Shown piece by piece: positions 55,486 through 62,294 of a stretch of 62,294 nucleotides of DNA (positions are counted from its first letter, which is position 1; the number at the start of each line of letters is the position of its first letter). The DNA comes from Okeania sp. SIO3I5 (GTDB lineage: Bacteria; Cyanobacteriota; Cyanobacteriia; Cyanobacteriales; Microcoleaceae): positions 1 to 62,294 of the forward strand of contig NZ_JAAHHT010000003.1 in the NCBI RefSeq assembly GCF_010672085.1. Reading direction: 5' to 3'. The position numbers and the translations under genes were made by a program. The notes beneath the pieces are model-generated. The model was not told the origin of the DNA. It saw only the letters and a program-made list of their open reading frames with translations, and ran no database searches.

Positions 55486-57036
55486 ATGAAATCTCTACCC
55501 CGCATCCTTGGTCTAACTTTCCTATCTCTAATTCTGACAAATTGTTCTTTATCCTCAGAACAAATAGCTTCTCGACTAGAACGTAGTATTGTTAAAGTAT
55601 TTTATAGAAGTCAACCAGGACATGGAACTGGTTTTTTTGTCCGTGGAGAACCGGGTGTCTGTACTGTACTAACGGCAGCTCATGTTGTTAAAAAAGAAGG
55701 GGAAAGATTATTACGGACTGAGGATGGAGAAGTCTGGGATGCTGCTGGGGTGGAAATATTTTCCAATGGTGTAGATTTAGCTTTGGTGACTTTTCGCCCA
55801 GAGAGAGGAAATTGTAATTATCGGGCGTTGAAAATAGGTAATTCTGATAGTCTGAGAAAAGGTAGTTCTATTTATATTGATGGTTTTCCGATTCGGGGTG
55901 GGATAGTGGTGTCTCAGTTTGTTGAGGGTAAGGTTTCGGGTTTGAATACTTTGGCGCGGGGTTATGGAGTTTCTTATGAAGCATTGACTGTGGGTGGGAT
56001 GAGTGGAGCGCCTGTTATGAATGAGAGGGGTGAGGTTGTGGCAGTGCATGGAATGAGTGATTTTGACGTTGTGCAAACTTTTGCTTCTCTACCTTTGTCT
56101 GAGTCGGAACGGCAGACTTTTCAGCAAGCTTTGGAAAGGGTTAATGGGGTTCAACCTTTAACTTTTTCTTGGGGTGTACCTATTAATTTCTTTCGGGAGT
56201 CTGACTTTTATTATGGTGATATTTCTCGGTTGAGTTTGTGGGTATTGTTTTGTGGTGGGGCGATATTTGGTGGTGGTATTGTTTTTGGGTTGAGATTTTT
56301 TCAATCGCCACAAGTTGTTCCTCAAGGGAGAGCGAGGGAGTTGGAAAAGCGACTGGAGAATGATCAACTTAGACAAGGAGATGTTGAGGAAAGGTTAAGT
56401 TCGGTGCAAAATGTTCAGAGGGAGGCGCAAAGACAGTTAGAAAATGAAGGACGCAAAAGACAGGATGCGGAGGGGAAAAAGCAAGGGGTAGTTGAGTCTC
56501 AACAGGTAAAACCTCTGTTGTCTGTAGATGTACCTCTGGTTTCTGTTAAAGGGGTTGACTATACAACGCTGCGTGATTTATTGGCGGCGGGAAAGTGGAG
56601 GAAAGCGGACGAAGAAACAGCAAGAGTAATGTTAAAAGTCGCGGGTAGGGAGTCGGAAGGATGGTTGGATATTAAGGATATAGAAAATTTTCCCTGCCAG
56701 GATTTAGTTACGATTGATAAACTTTGGGTCAAATATAGCAATGGTAAGTTTGGCTTTTCTGTTCAGAAGCAAATTTATCAGAGTTTGGGTGGTACGAAGG
56801 TATATAACGCAAAAGTATGGGATGCTTTTGGAGATAAAGTTGGATGGCGTCAAAAAGGAAGATGGAGTTACCAGAACGTAACATGGGATATCAGCACGCC
56901 TTATGTGGGACACTTGCCTAGGGTTCCCGCGCAGAAAGAATTATTTAGACTGATAGAGAGAATATTTTTGTTGTTGTATATGGAATTCTCTTCTCTAGCG
57001 CAGAGACTTGTAGAATCGAACATTAAAGGGTTTTAG
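55486..57036 (+). CDS. Trypsin-like protease / transmembrane / GUN4 fusion
   Basis: The 516-residue protein has a lipoprotein-like signal (LSLILTNCSL) and a trypsin-like domain (GHGTGFFV; His in LTAAHVV near 64; Asp in GVDLALV near 95; Ser in GGMSGAPV near 172). One membrane helix (about 247-270), a charged coiled coil (275-340) and a complete GUN4 domain (about 356-490; GRESEGWLDIKDIENFPC, LWVKYSNGKFGFSVQKQIYQSLGG) follow. GUN4 binds protoporphyrin and Mg-protoporphyrin and stimulates Mg-chelatase. The topology puts the protease outside the cytoplasmic or thylakoid membrane and GUN4 inside. It could couple porphyrin state to proteolysis. All catalytic residues present. Confidence 0.92.
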   Translation: MKSLPRILGLTFLSLILTNCSLSSEQIASRLERSIVKVFYRSQPGHGTGFFVRGEPGVCTVLTAAHVVKKEGERLLRTEDGEVWDAAGVEIFSNGVDLALVTFRPERGNCNYRALKIGNSDSLRKGSSIYIDGFPIRGGIVVSQFVEGKVSGLNTLARGYGVSYEALTVGGMSGAPVMNERGEVVAVHGMSDFDVVQTFASLPLSESERQTFQQALERVNGVQPLTFSWGVPINFFRESDFYYGDISRLSLWVLFCGGAIFGGGIVFGLRFFQSPQVVPQGRARELEKRLENDQLRQGDVEERLSSVQNVQREAQRQLENEGRKRQDAEGKKQGVVESQQVKPLLSVDVPLVSVKGVDYTTLRDLLAAGKWRKADEETARVMLKVAGRESEGWLDIKDIENFPCQDLVTIDKLWVKYSNGKFGFSVQKQIYQSLGGTKVYNAKVWDAFGDKVGWRQKGRWSYQNVTWDISTPYVGHLPRVPAQKELFRLIERIFLLLYMEFSSLAQRLVESNIKGF

Positions 57037-57493
57037 CTGCCTTATCAGCGATCGGTTATCAGTTATCAGCTTTTGATAGTTCAGTTATCAATTTTTCTCC
57101 CAAAATGCTGCACGGTTAATCAGTTATCAGTTTTTCTCCATTCCAAAGGAAACCGTAACGCACCATCAAATCAGTTATCAGTTATCAGTAACGCACCATC
57201 AGATTATTTGCCATCTCAAAAAAAGGTGCGTGACGGCAAAATTTCTGGAGTTTCCCTAAAATCGAAAAGAGCTAGACACGGATTTTGCCACGGATACACG
57301 GATTTTGCCAAATAATTAATCCGTTGATCCGTGCCCGAATCTGTGTCTAGCACGGATGATGGAAAATGATAATGATCATCACCGATCAAGCGATTCTCAC
57401 ATTTAGATTATCTACCATCTCAAAAACAAGATAGCGATCGCCTGCAAACTATGCTAATATAAACAACATTATCAATAATATAGGAGGTAAACA
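57037..57493. repeat. Spacer of TCAGTTA heptamers and half MITE-F
   Basis: TATCAGT-type heptamers (57057-57190) alternate with CGTAACGCACCATCA and a left half of MITE-F (57225-57262). An ACACGGATTTTGCCA direct repeat (57276, 57296) follows. No gene. Confidence 0.6.
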
Positions 57494-57784
57494 TTGAATT
57501 GGGAAATACACGAAGCACAACAAAATTTATCAGACCTCATAAAAGCAACAAACCAAAAACCACAAATGATTTATGAACAAGAAAAACTTGTAGCAGCTAT
57601 TATCTCACCCCAAACATTTCAGGAATTTTTGGCATGGCAAAAGCAACGTCAAAAACCTTCCTTAGCAGATACTTTTGCAGAATTACGCAGTTTATGTACT
57701 GAAGAAGATTATGTACTAGAAATTCCCACTCGCCAAAATAGACCAAATCCTTTTAGTGACGATTTTGAAAATGTTTCTATTTGA
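57494..57784 (+). CDS. Phd/YefM-type antitoxin
   Basis: The 96-residue protein begins NWEIHEAQQNLSDLIKATNQKPQMIYEQEKLVAAIISPQTFQEFL, the classic Phd/YefM DNA-binding fold. An acidic tail (from about 60) should wrap the toxin. The start is TTG at 57494 with a perfect AGGAGG nine to fourteen bases upstream. It overlaps the PIN toxin gene by 14 bases, giving coupled translation. It normally represses its own operon. Confidence 0.9.
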   Translation: MNWEIHEAQQNLSDLIKATNQKPQMIYEQEKLVAAIISPQTFQEFLAWQKQRQKPSLADTFAELRSLCTEEDYVLEIPTRQNRPNPFSDDFENVSI

Positions 57785-58172
57785 TACAAATATTATTAGC
57801 GAACTAGCACGAACAAAACCTAATCCAAAAGTATTAAATTGGGCAGCACAAGTATCAGAAATATCTGTTAGTGTCATCACAGTTGAGGAAATATTCTATG
57901 GCTTAAGTTGGAAACCAAACTCTCAAATTCAAGAATGGTTTGAGAGTTTTTTTGAGTCTAACTGTCAGATTTTTCCAGTTACTACAAATATTGCTAGATT
58001 ATCTGGTGAATTGAGAGGTAGATTCCAATCTCAAGGTCAGACACGCTCTCAAGCAGATATGATAATAGCTGCTACTGCCCAAATTCATCAACTAACTTTA
58101 GTCACCCGCAATACACGAGATTTTGAAGGTTGTGGAATTTTAGTTCTTAATCCTTTCGAGAACAATTTTTAA
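57771..58172 (+). CDS. vapC: VapC-type PIN-domain toxin
   Basis: The protein of about 133 residues is a PIN-domain ribonuclease: FDTNIISELAR carries the first acidic residue and the E seven residues on. The middle has VITVEEIFYGLSW (Glu), the C-terminal part ADMIIAATAQIHQLTLVTRNTRDF with two aspartates, so all four metal-binding acids are there. VapC toxins cut specific RNAs, often tRNA or rRNA, to arrest growth. I start at ATG 57771; a GTG at 57756 would add five residues. It forms an operon with the antitoxin. Confidence 0.92.
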   Translation: MFLFDTNIISELARTKPNPKVLNWAAQVSEISVSVITVEEIFYGLSWKPNSQIQEWFESFFESNCQIFPVTTNIARLSGELRGRFQSQGQTRSQADMIIAATAQIHQLTLVTRNTRDFEGCGILVLNPFENNF

Positions 58173-58391
58173 GAAAAATGGAAAAGAGAATGCCGTCATC
58201 AAACCTACTATTTCTCAGCTCATATTTCCGATCAAGTATTTTTCAAAACTTGGCGATCGCCAGATTCAGTACCATCAAATCACCATCTAAAAAAAGGTGC
58301 GTGACGGCAAAATTTCTTTAGCTTCCCTACTGCAGTTATCAGTTATCAGTTATCAGTTATCAGCATCAGATTATCCACCATCTCAAAAAAA

Positions 58392-58455
58392 GGTGCGTGA
58401 CGGCAAAATTTCTGGAATTTCCCTAAATATGGAAAAGAGGATGCCGTCACACACC
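58392..58455. repeat. MITE-F copy
   Basis: GGTGCGTGACGGCA at the left and TGCCGTCACACACC at the right are complementary except for one base; total 64 bp. Confidence 0.78.
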
Positions 58456-58689
58456 CTACTATTTTTCACTAGGCATAATTCAATTATCAGTTTTTGTTCC
58501 CAGGTTGAATAAAATATATCGAGCGTTCGATATAAATTACCTACTAGACTGACACATATTCGATGGTGCCCTGCGAGGGATTGCTGAATCTCTTTCATAG
58601 TCTGAATGTAAGCCGTCTTGCTTCTTACCCAATCCTACTCTCCCTAAGACCTGCAACCATTGTGCAGATTGACCTTGAATGGCTTCCTA

Positions 58690-58932
58690 AGATTTCGGAG
58701 TAAGGAGTAAGGAGTAAGGAGTAAGGAGTAAGGAGTAATATCAAATCCGGTTGAATACAAGAGTGTATTGTTGGGGGAGATGGTCCGATGGTCCGATTAC
58801 TGAGGAGTAATGAGTAATGAGTAATGAGTAATGAGTAATGAGTAAGGAGTAAGGAGTAAGGAGTAAGGAGTAATATCAAATCCGGTTGAATACAAGAGTG
58901 TATTGTTGGGGGAGATGGTCCGATGGTCCGAT
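58690..58932. repeat. Heptamer GGAGTAA runs and a duplicated block
   Basis: GGAGTAA/TGAGTAA heptamers (58698-58738, 58802-58871) each precede the same block (TATCAAATCCGGTTGAATAC to GGAGATGGTCCGATGGTCC), about 134 bp apart. Reading frames here are repeat artefacts. Confidence 0.88.
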
Positions 58933-59044
58933 TTAATAATGAACATATACTATATAACCGGATTCTATATGATTAATTGAATTTGAGTTTCCGGGTCATT
59001 TCCAAGATATTAAATATACTAATTGCTTGCTTAAGTTCAATATT

Positions 59045-59863
59045 TTAGTTCCTAAAAATATTCCGATCGCTCAACTGTAAATTTGGCTCTAAATCAGAAT
59101 ATTCACCTAATTTATATTGTTTTTGTTTAATTAATTTTTCTAGTCTCTTGACACGCTTTTCTCCAGCAGGATGACTAGAAAAAAAATCCCAATCTAATTT
59201 TTCTTGTTCTTTAAGGTTCTTAAAAAAATCCGTTGCCCCTGTCACATGACCATATGTTTCATTTAATAGTATTAATCCAAATTCATCTGCTTGATATTCT
59301 TGAGACTGGGAATAGCTAGCATTACTAATATTTTCGATAAGAACTCCAACAGTATTAGCTAAGGTTCCACTATCTCCAAAAATACTAGCGATCGCAACTC
59401 GAATAGCTAAGGTTTTTCCTAAACTTTTAAGATGATCTCTATTAGCAAAATGTCCTAATTCGTGACCTAAAATCATCATCAATTCATTTTCTGATTTAAC
59501 TTCTTTCACTAATCCTTCAAAAATACCAATAACATCCCCAGGAATTGCAAAAGCGTTAACGTTTTTTTCGGGAATATAGATTACTCGATAATCCCTTTTT
59601 TTTGCGGATTTATTATCTAGTTTAGACTCTAAACGATCTAAGAGATTATTTAAGATTTCTTGTTGAGGAGAATCTTTAGCTTTTTGTTCGTAAGACGGCA
59701 CAATTAATGCTCCTAATTTTTGTTCCCAACTAATAGGAATCTGAGTAATTGCCCAATCAACTAATACCGACACACTGCCAATCATTATGACAATAATCGC
59801 TGTAAAAATTCCTAATATAATTAAAAGTTGACGATTACTTGGTGGGGGATTGCGATCGCTCAT
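59045..59863 (-). CDS. M48 family metallopeptidase
   Basis: The 272-residue membrane-anchored zinc protease has one N-terminal helix (about 13-36) followed by the catalytic domain with HELGH (near 133-137) and the third zinc ligand Glu in EYQADEFG (near 190). The NAFAIPGDVIGIFEGLV stretch is typical of HtpX/BepA-like M48 enzymes. It probably degrades damaged envelope proteins. The anchor places the catalytic part in the periplasm or lumen. A HIP1 site lies within codons 2-5. Start at ATG 59863. Confidence 0.92.
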   Translation of the reverse strand: MSDRNPPPSNRQLLIILGIFTAIIVIMIGSVSVLVDWAITQIPISWEQKLGALIVPSYEQKAKDSPQQEILNNLLDRLESKLDNKSAKKRDYRVIYIPEKNVNAFAIPGDVIGIFEGLVKEVKSENELMMILGHELGHFANRDHLKSLGKTLAIRVAIASIFGDSGTLANTVGVLIENISNASYSQSQEYQADEFGLILLNETYGHVTGATDFFKNLKEQEKLDWDFFSSHPAGEKRVKRLEKLIKQKQYKLGEYSDLEPNLQLSDRNIFRN

Positions 59864-59874
59864 AAATTTGATTA

Positions 59875-60132
59875 ATAATTAAGGTTTGCTGAAAAAGTCT
59901 TATAAGTAAGGGTAGGAGTCAGGAAACAGGAGACAGGAGACAGGAGGAATGAGTCTCAGAGCGAGAAGACAGTCGGAAGATTATCCCTTGATTTTTCTTC
60001 CTAAGTCAACCCTTTCATCCTCACTTTATGCAGCTCTTTATAAGGAAAACCTTGTACTTTTTCAAGTCTTGAAAAAGCTAAAACCATGATTAATGTCAAT
60101 GCTTTTAGATTTAATCAGCAAACCCTAATTAA
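59875..60132. mobile_element. MITE-C copy, best preserved
   Basis: This copy has long ends (TTAAGGTTTGCTGAAAAAGTC / GATTTAATCAGCAAACCCTAA) flanked by TTAATTA-like sequence, 258 bp in all. The interior contains AACAGGAGACAGGAGACAGG. Confidence 0.82.
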
Positions 60133-60604
60133 TCTGAAAGTAAGCATTTAGCTGTCAGCTATCAGCTATCAGCTTTATTACTTTGTAAAGGAGGAAAAAA
60201 CAATTAGGGTTTACCAATCAAATATCAAATTTTTTAGAAACTGTTGGCAAAATAACTCTTAAGAGAATTTTTGAGTGACTAAAATCTAAAAGCGGTAGTA
60301 CTTAAAGAAATTGAAATTTGGTAGATTGATTAGGTGGAAAGGTATATATATTCCCAGATTTTGGTAGTCCTTTGATGATTGTGATTTATTGTGGAGAAAG
60401 GGAACACTTAACTCTTAACTGGGAACAGTAAAGTACCTTCAATTCTTAGTTTCAAAGAAATCATATTCCCTTGAAAATTTTACTTTTTTTAGGATATCAC
60501 TACTTGTACACCACTACCCAGATTTTTAACTGACAAATACTTGTCTTGATTTCTTCCTCCCTATTCCCTATTCTCTCTTCCCTATCTCCTTGTTATATTT
60601 CCTG
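60133..60604. other. Spacer between two MITE-C copies
   Basis: AGCTGTCAGCTATCAGCTATCAGC heptamer-like repeats at 60150-60172, then ordinary AT-rich DNA. GATATCACTACTTGTACACCACTACC (60494) recurs in part at 33575. No gene supported. Confidence 0.5.
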
Positions 60605-60816
60605 ATACATTCAGTCTCTTAGAGAGAAAGGTTTTAGCATTTTTTAGTCGAAAAAAGTGCAAGCTTTTAGGTCGTTCAGATTCAGAAAATCAGCATTTTA
60701 GGCAGACAAAGGCAGAAAAATTACTCTTACTATATCTTCCTCCTACCTCCTCTATAATTGCTATTTCTCCTGACTCCTACTCTCACCCATAAGAGTTTTT
60801 TCGCAAACCCCAATTA
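60605..60816. mobile_element. MITE-C copy, diverged
   Basis: ATACATTCAGTCTC, AAAGGTTTTAGCATTTTTTAG and the right end TTTTTTCGCAAACCCCAATTA mark a shortened, inverted relative of the copy at 59875. Confidence 0.68.
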
Positions 60817-60930
60817 AGAGATTCCCAAGAATTATTTAAAATGTACTAGAAGGTTAAACGAATGTTTACTTTATTTATTAAAAAGCTGACAACTAATAGC
60901 TGAATATTTACATCTGAACAACCTTAATTA

Positions 60931-61626
60931 CTAATTACTCTTGGTAGGACGGAAAGGATTTAAAAAGTTTAATAGAGGATAAATCGCGCGACTTTGAATC
61001 CATAAACTGCCTTTGCCACTAAACCGACAAACCAATCCTTCACCCCCTAAAATTCCTGTTTTTAAACCTTTAAATGATAAACCTCCAATCATCTCGACAT
61101 TATAATTTAGGGTATCTTCAAAAGCCACAATATAACTGGTATCTACCACATAATTTTCTTCCACAGGAATTTCTAAAATACCCCCGTATGAACTAAACCA
61201 AAAATCCCCTCTTCCAGTAGCTTTTAATAAAAACAAAGATTCTCCACTAAAAAATCCTTTAAATCCTTGAAATTTCGTATCTATTTCTACAGTATCACTA
61301 CAGGCAACAAACCCTGATGATTGAACCAATAAACCACAACGATTTTCTATATGATAATGTTGAATATCTCCAGGAACACCAGGGGAAATATACAATCTTC
61401 CTGATTGGTTTTGAGCCGTAAATTCATTAATAAATAGGGATTCGCCGGCCAACATTCTACCTACTCCTTTCATTAAGCCACCTTTGACTTTAGATTGCAT
61501 TTTTATTGAGGTATCCATAGCTGCCATCCCTGAGGCTTCTACTAATACTTTTTGTTCCGGTTGCAAATCAATAATTAATGAAGCATAAGCTGGAGAATGT
61601 TCAATTTTATAAGCAATTTCTGACAT
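60931..61626 (-). CDS. AIM24/TIGR00266 family protein
   Basis: The 231-residue protein matches the TIGR00266 family: AYKIEHSPAYASLIIDL, LVEASGMAAMDTSIKMQSKVKGG, GESLFINEFTA and the repeated half GFFSGESLFLLKATGRGDFWFSSYGGI, forming a double-stranded beta-helix like tryptophan RNA-binding attenuator folds. Mitochondrial AIM24 is in the same superfamily; bacterial function is unknown. It starts at ATG 61626; single gene. Confidence 0.93.
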   Translation of the reverse strand: MSEIAYKIEHSPAYASLIIDLQPEQKVLVEASGMAAMDTSIKMQSKVKGGLMKGVGRMLAGESLFINEFTAQNQSGRLYISPGVPGDIQHYHIENRCGLLVQSSGFVACSDTVEIDTKFQGFKGFFSGESLFLLKATGRGDFWFSSYGGILEIPVEENYVVDTSYIVAFEDTLNYNVEMIGGLSFKGLKTGILGGEGLVCRFSGKGSLWIQSRAIYPLLNFLNPFRPTKSN

Positions 61627-61631
61627 ATATT

Positions 61632-61955
61632 ATTAATGGATAATTGATAATGGATAATTGATAATTACCTCTCCCTAAAAGCTATTCATTACCCAGATGT
61701 TTATCAAGCATAGCTCTTTTATTAATGGATAATTGATAATGGATAATTGATAATTACCTCTCCCTAAAAGCTATTTATTACCAAGATGTTTATGAAAGTA
61801 TAGCTCTTTTATTAATGGATAATTGATAATGGATAATGGATAATTGATAATTACCTCTCCCTAAAAGCTATTTATTACCAAGATATTTATGAAAGTATAG
61901 CTCTTTTATTAATGGATAATTGATAATTACCTCTCCCTAAAAGCTATTCATTACC
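61632..61955. repeat. Tandem repeat of about 90 bp, four units
   Basis: TTAATGGATAATTGATAAT begins units near 61632, 61721, 61812 and 61910. Each continues ACCTCTCCCTAAAAGCTATT and, in three, AGCTCTTTTATTAATGG. The small inner GGATAATTGATAAT count varies between units. It is just upstream of the AIM24-family start. Confidence 0.88.
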
Positions 61956-62084
61956 CAAACGCTTTAGCCTTTTTAGACAGAAAAAAAGTGCAAATTTTTC
62001 AGCTTGAGTGAGCAAAAAGTTAGGACGGTTGGTAGACAAGCACAGAAAGATCGAGGGGTAATTATTCCTCTTACTGTCTGTATT

Positions 62085-62200
62085 CTCCCCACACTTCCCA
62101 CACCTCCCACACTCCCCACCCTTCCCACACTTCCCCCTCTTCCCACACTTCCCCCTCTTCCCACACTCCCCACACCTCCCACACTCCCACACCTCTCATC
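62085..62200. repeat. CCCACACTTCCC simple-sequence tract
   Basis: CCCACACTTCC / CCTCTTCCC / CCCACACTCCC words alternate, the complement of the GTGTGGGAAG tract at 46453. Reading frames in it are not genes. Confidence 0.85.
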
Positions 62201-62253
62201 TAGGAGGTAATTGAGAACCGATAAGAGAACCAAAACCCCCTGGATTATGGGTT

Positions 62254-62294
62254 TCGTAAGAGAACACGTCTGAACTCCAGTCACTTACTTCTCC
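62254..62294. other. Illumina adapter and index at the contig end (artefact)
   Basis: From 62254 to 62284 the sequence matches the TruSeq adapter (core ACACGTCTGAACTCCAGTCA) with two mismatches. The last ten bases would be an index. This is not genomic DNA; the shadow peptide on the minus strand starting TGVQTCS is a known signature of this contaminant. Confidence 0.93.

Noticed and set aside
58625-58879. Minus-strand frame rich in LLLTPYSLL
   Set aside because: It is the translation of GGAGTAA heptamers, not a membrane protein.
61944-62284. Cysteine/glycine-rich small proteins at the right end
   Set aside because: They come from the CCCACACTTCC tract and the adapter sequence.

Overview
The window looks like one complete contig from a filamentous, non-heterocystous marine cyanobacterium of the Trichodesmium/Okeania type (Microcoleaceae). 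This is an inference from several signs: AT-rich DNA, many HIP1 octamers (GCGATCGC), cyanobacterial marker genes (a PedR-like regulator, hemL, a probable glucolipid synthase, a GUN4 domain, PEP-CTERM proteins, carotenoid oxygenase) and an unusually large share of non-coding, repeat-filled DNA. The left end lies inside an unfinished tandem array. The right end finishes in what reads as Illumina adapter plus index, so both ends are assembly limits.

Layout. 1-1.9 kb: about 25 copies of a 74-bp tandem repeat. 2.2-6.6 kb: murJ, a TnpB relic, a GT25-like glycosyltransferase and sfsA. 6.9-9.7 kb: a secreted NUC-family nuclease facing its NuiA-type inhibitor, then a truncated YbjN-like gene. 10-12.4 kb: leuC and a dead trypsin-like protease whose catalytic serine codon is a stop. 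12.5-18 kb: a 1119-residue sensor kinase/response regulator/nucleotide cyclase whose promoter, start codon and first codons have been tandemly copied three more times. 18-24 kb: CYTH phosphatase, gluconokinase, DUF937 protein, fructokinase with an IS200/IS605-like scar at its stop codon, PedR-like regulator. 24.7-28.8 kb: a ZorA/MotA-like and a ZorB/MotB-like protein, separated by a 227-bp tandem array. 29-40 kb: cobK, two PEP-CTERM proteins, a GH13 amylase, lipocalin-like protein, hisIE, hemL and a TPR protein. 40-48 kb: zinc-ribbon protein, yajQ, MAPEG, a Rossmann/SLOG-like protein, carotenoid oxygenase and a BioD-like/DRTGG protein. 48-54 kb: GT2 glucolipid synthase, a divergent sucC-sucD pair and a membrane protein. 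55-62 kb: a protease-GUN4 fusion, a Phd/VapC toxin-antitoxin pair, an M48 protease and an AIM24-family protein.

Most genes are single housekeeping units, not operons. Spacers are filled with at least eight kinds of short inverted-repeat (MITE-like) element, heptanucleotide repeats (TCAGTTA, TTAATTA, TTATTCA, GGGAACA, GGAGTAA) and larger tandem duplications. Several elements touch gene function: one supplies the ribosome-binding region and start codon of the GT25-like gene, one supplies the stop codon of the fructokinase, and duplications lie exactly in the leaders of the cyclase gene and the protease-GUN4 gene.

The best candidates for undescribed biology are the orphan ZorAB-like stator pair without zorC/D/E, the transmembrane protease-GUN4 fusion, the SucCD-like pair with altered catalytic loops, the amplified cyclase leader carrying decoy mini-ORFs, and the large 74-bp array. 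No tRNA, rRNA or CRISPR array was seen.
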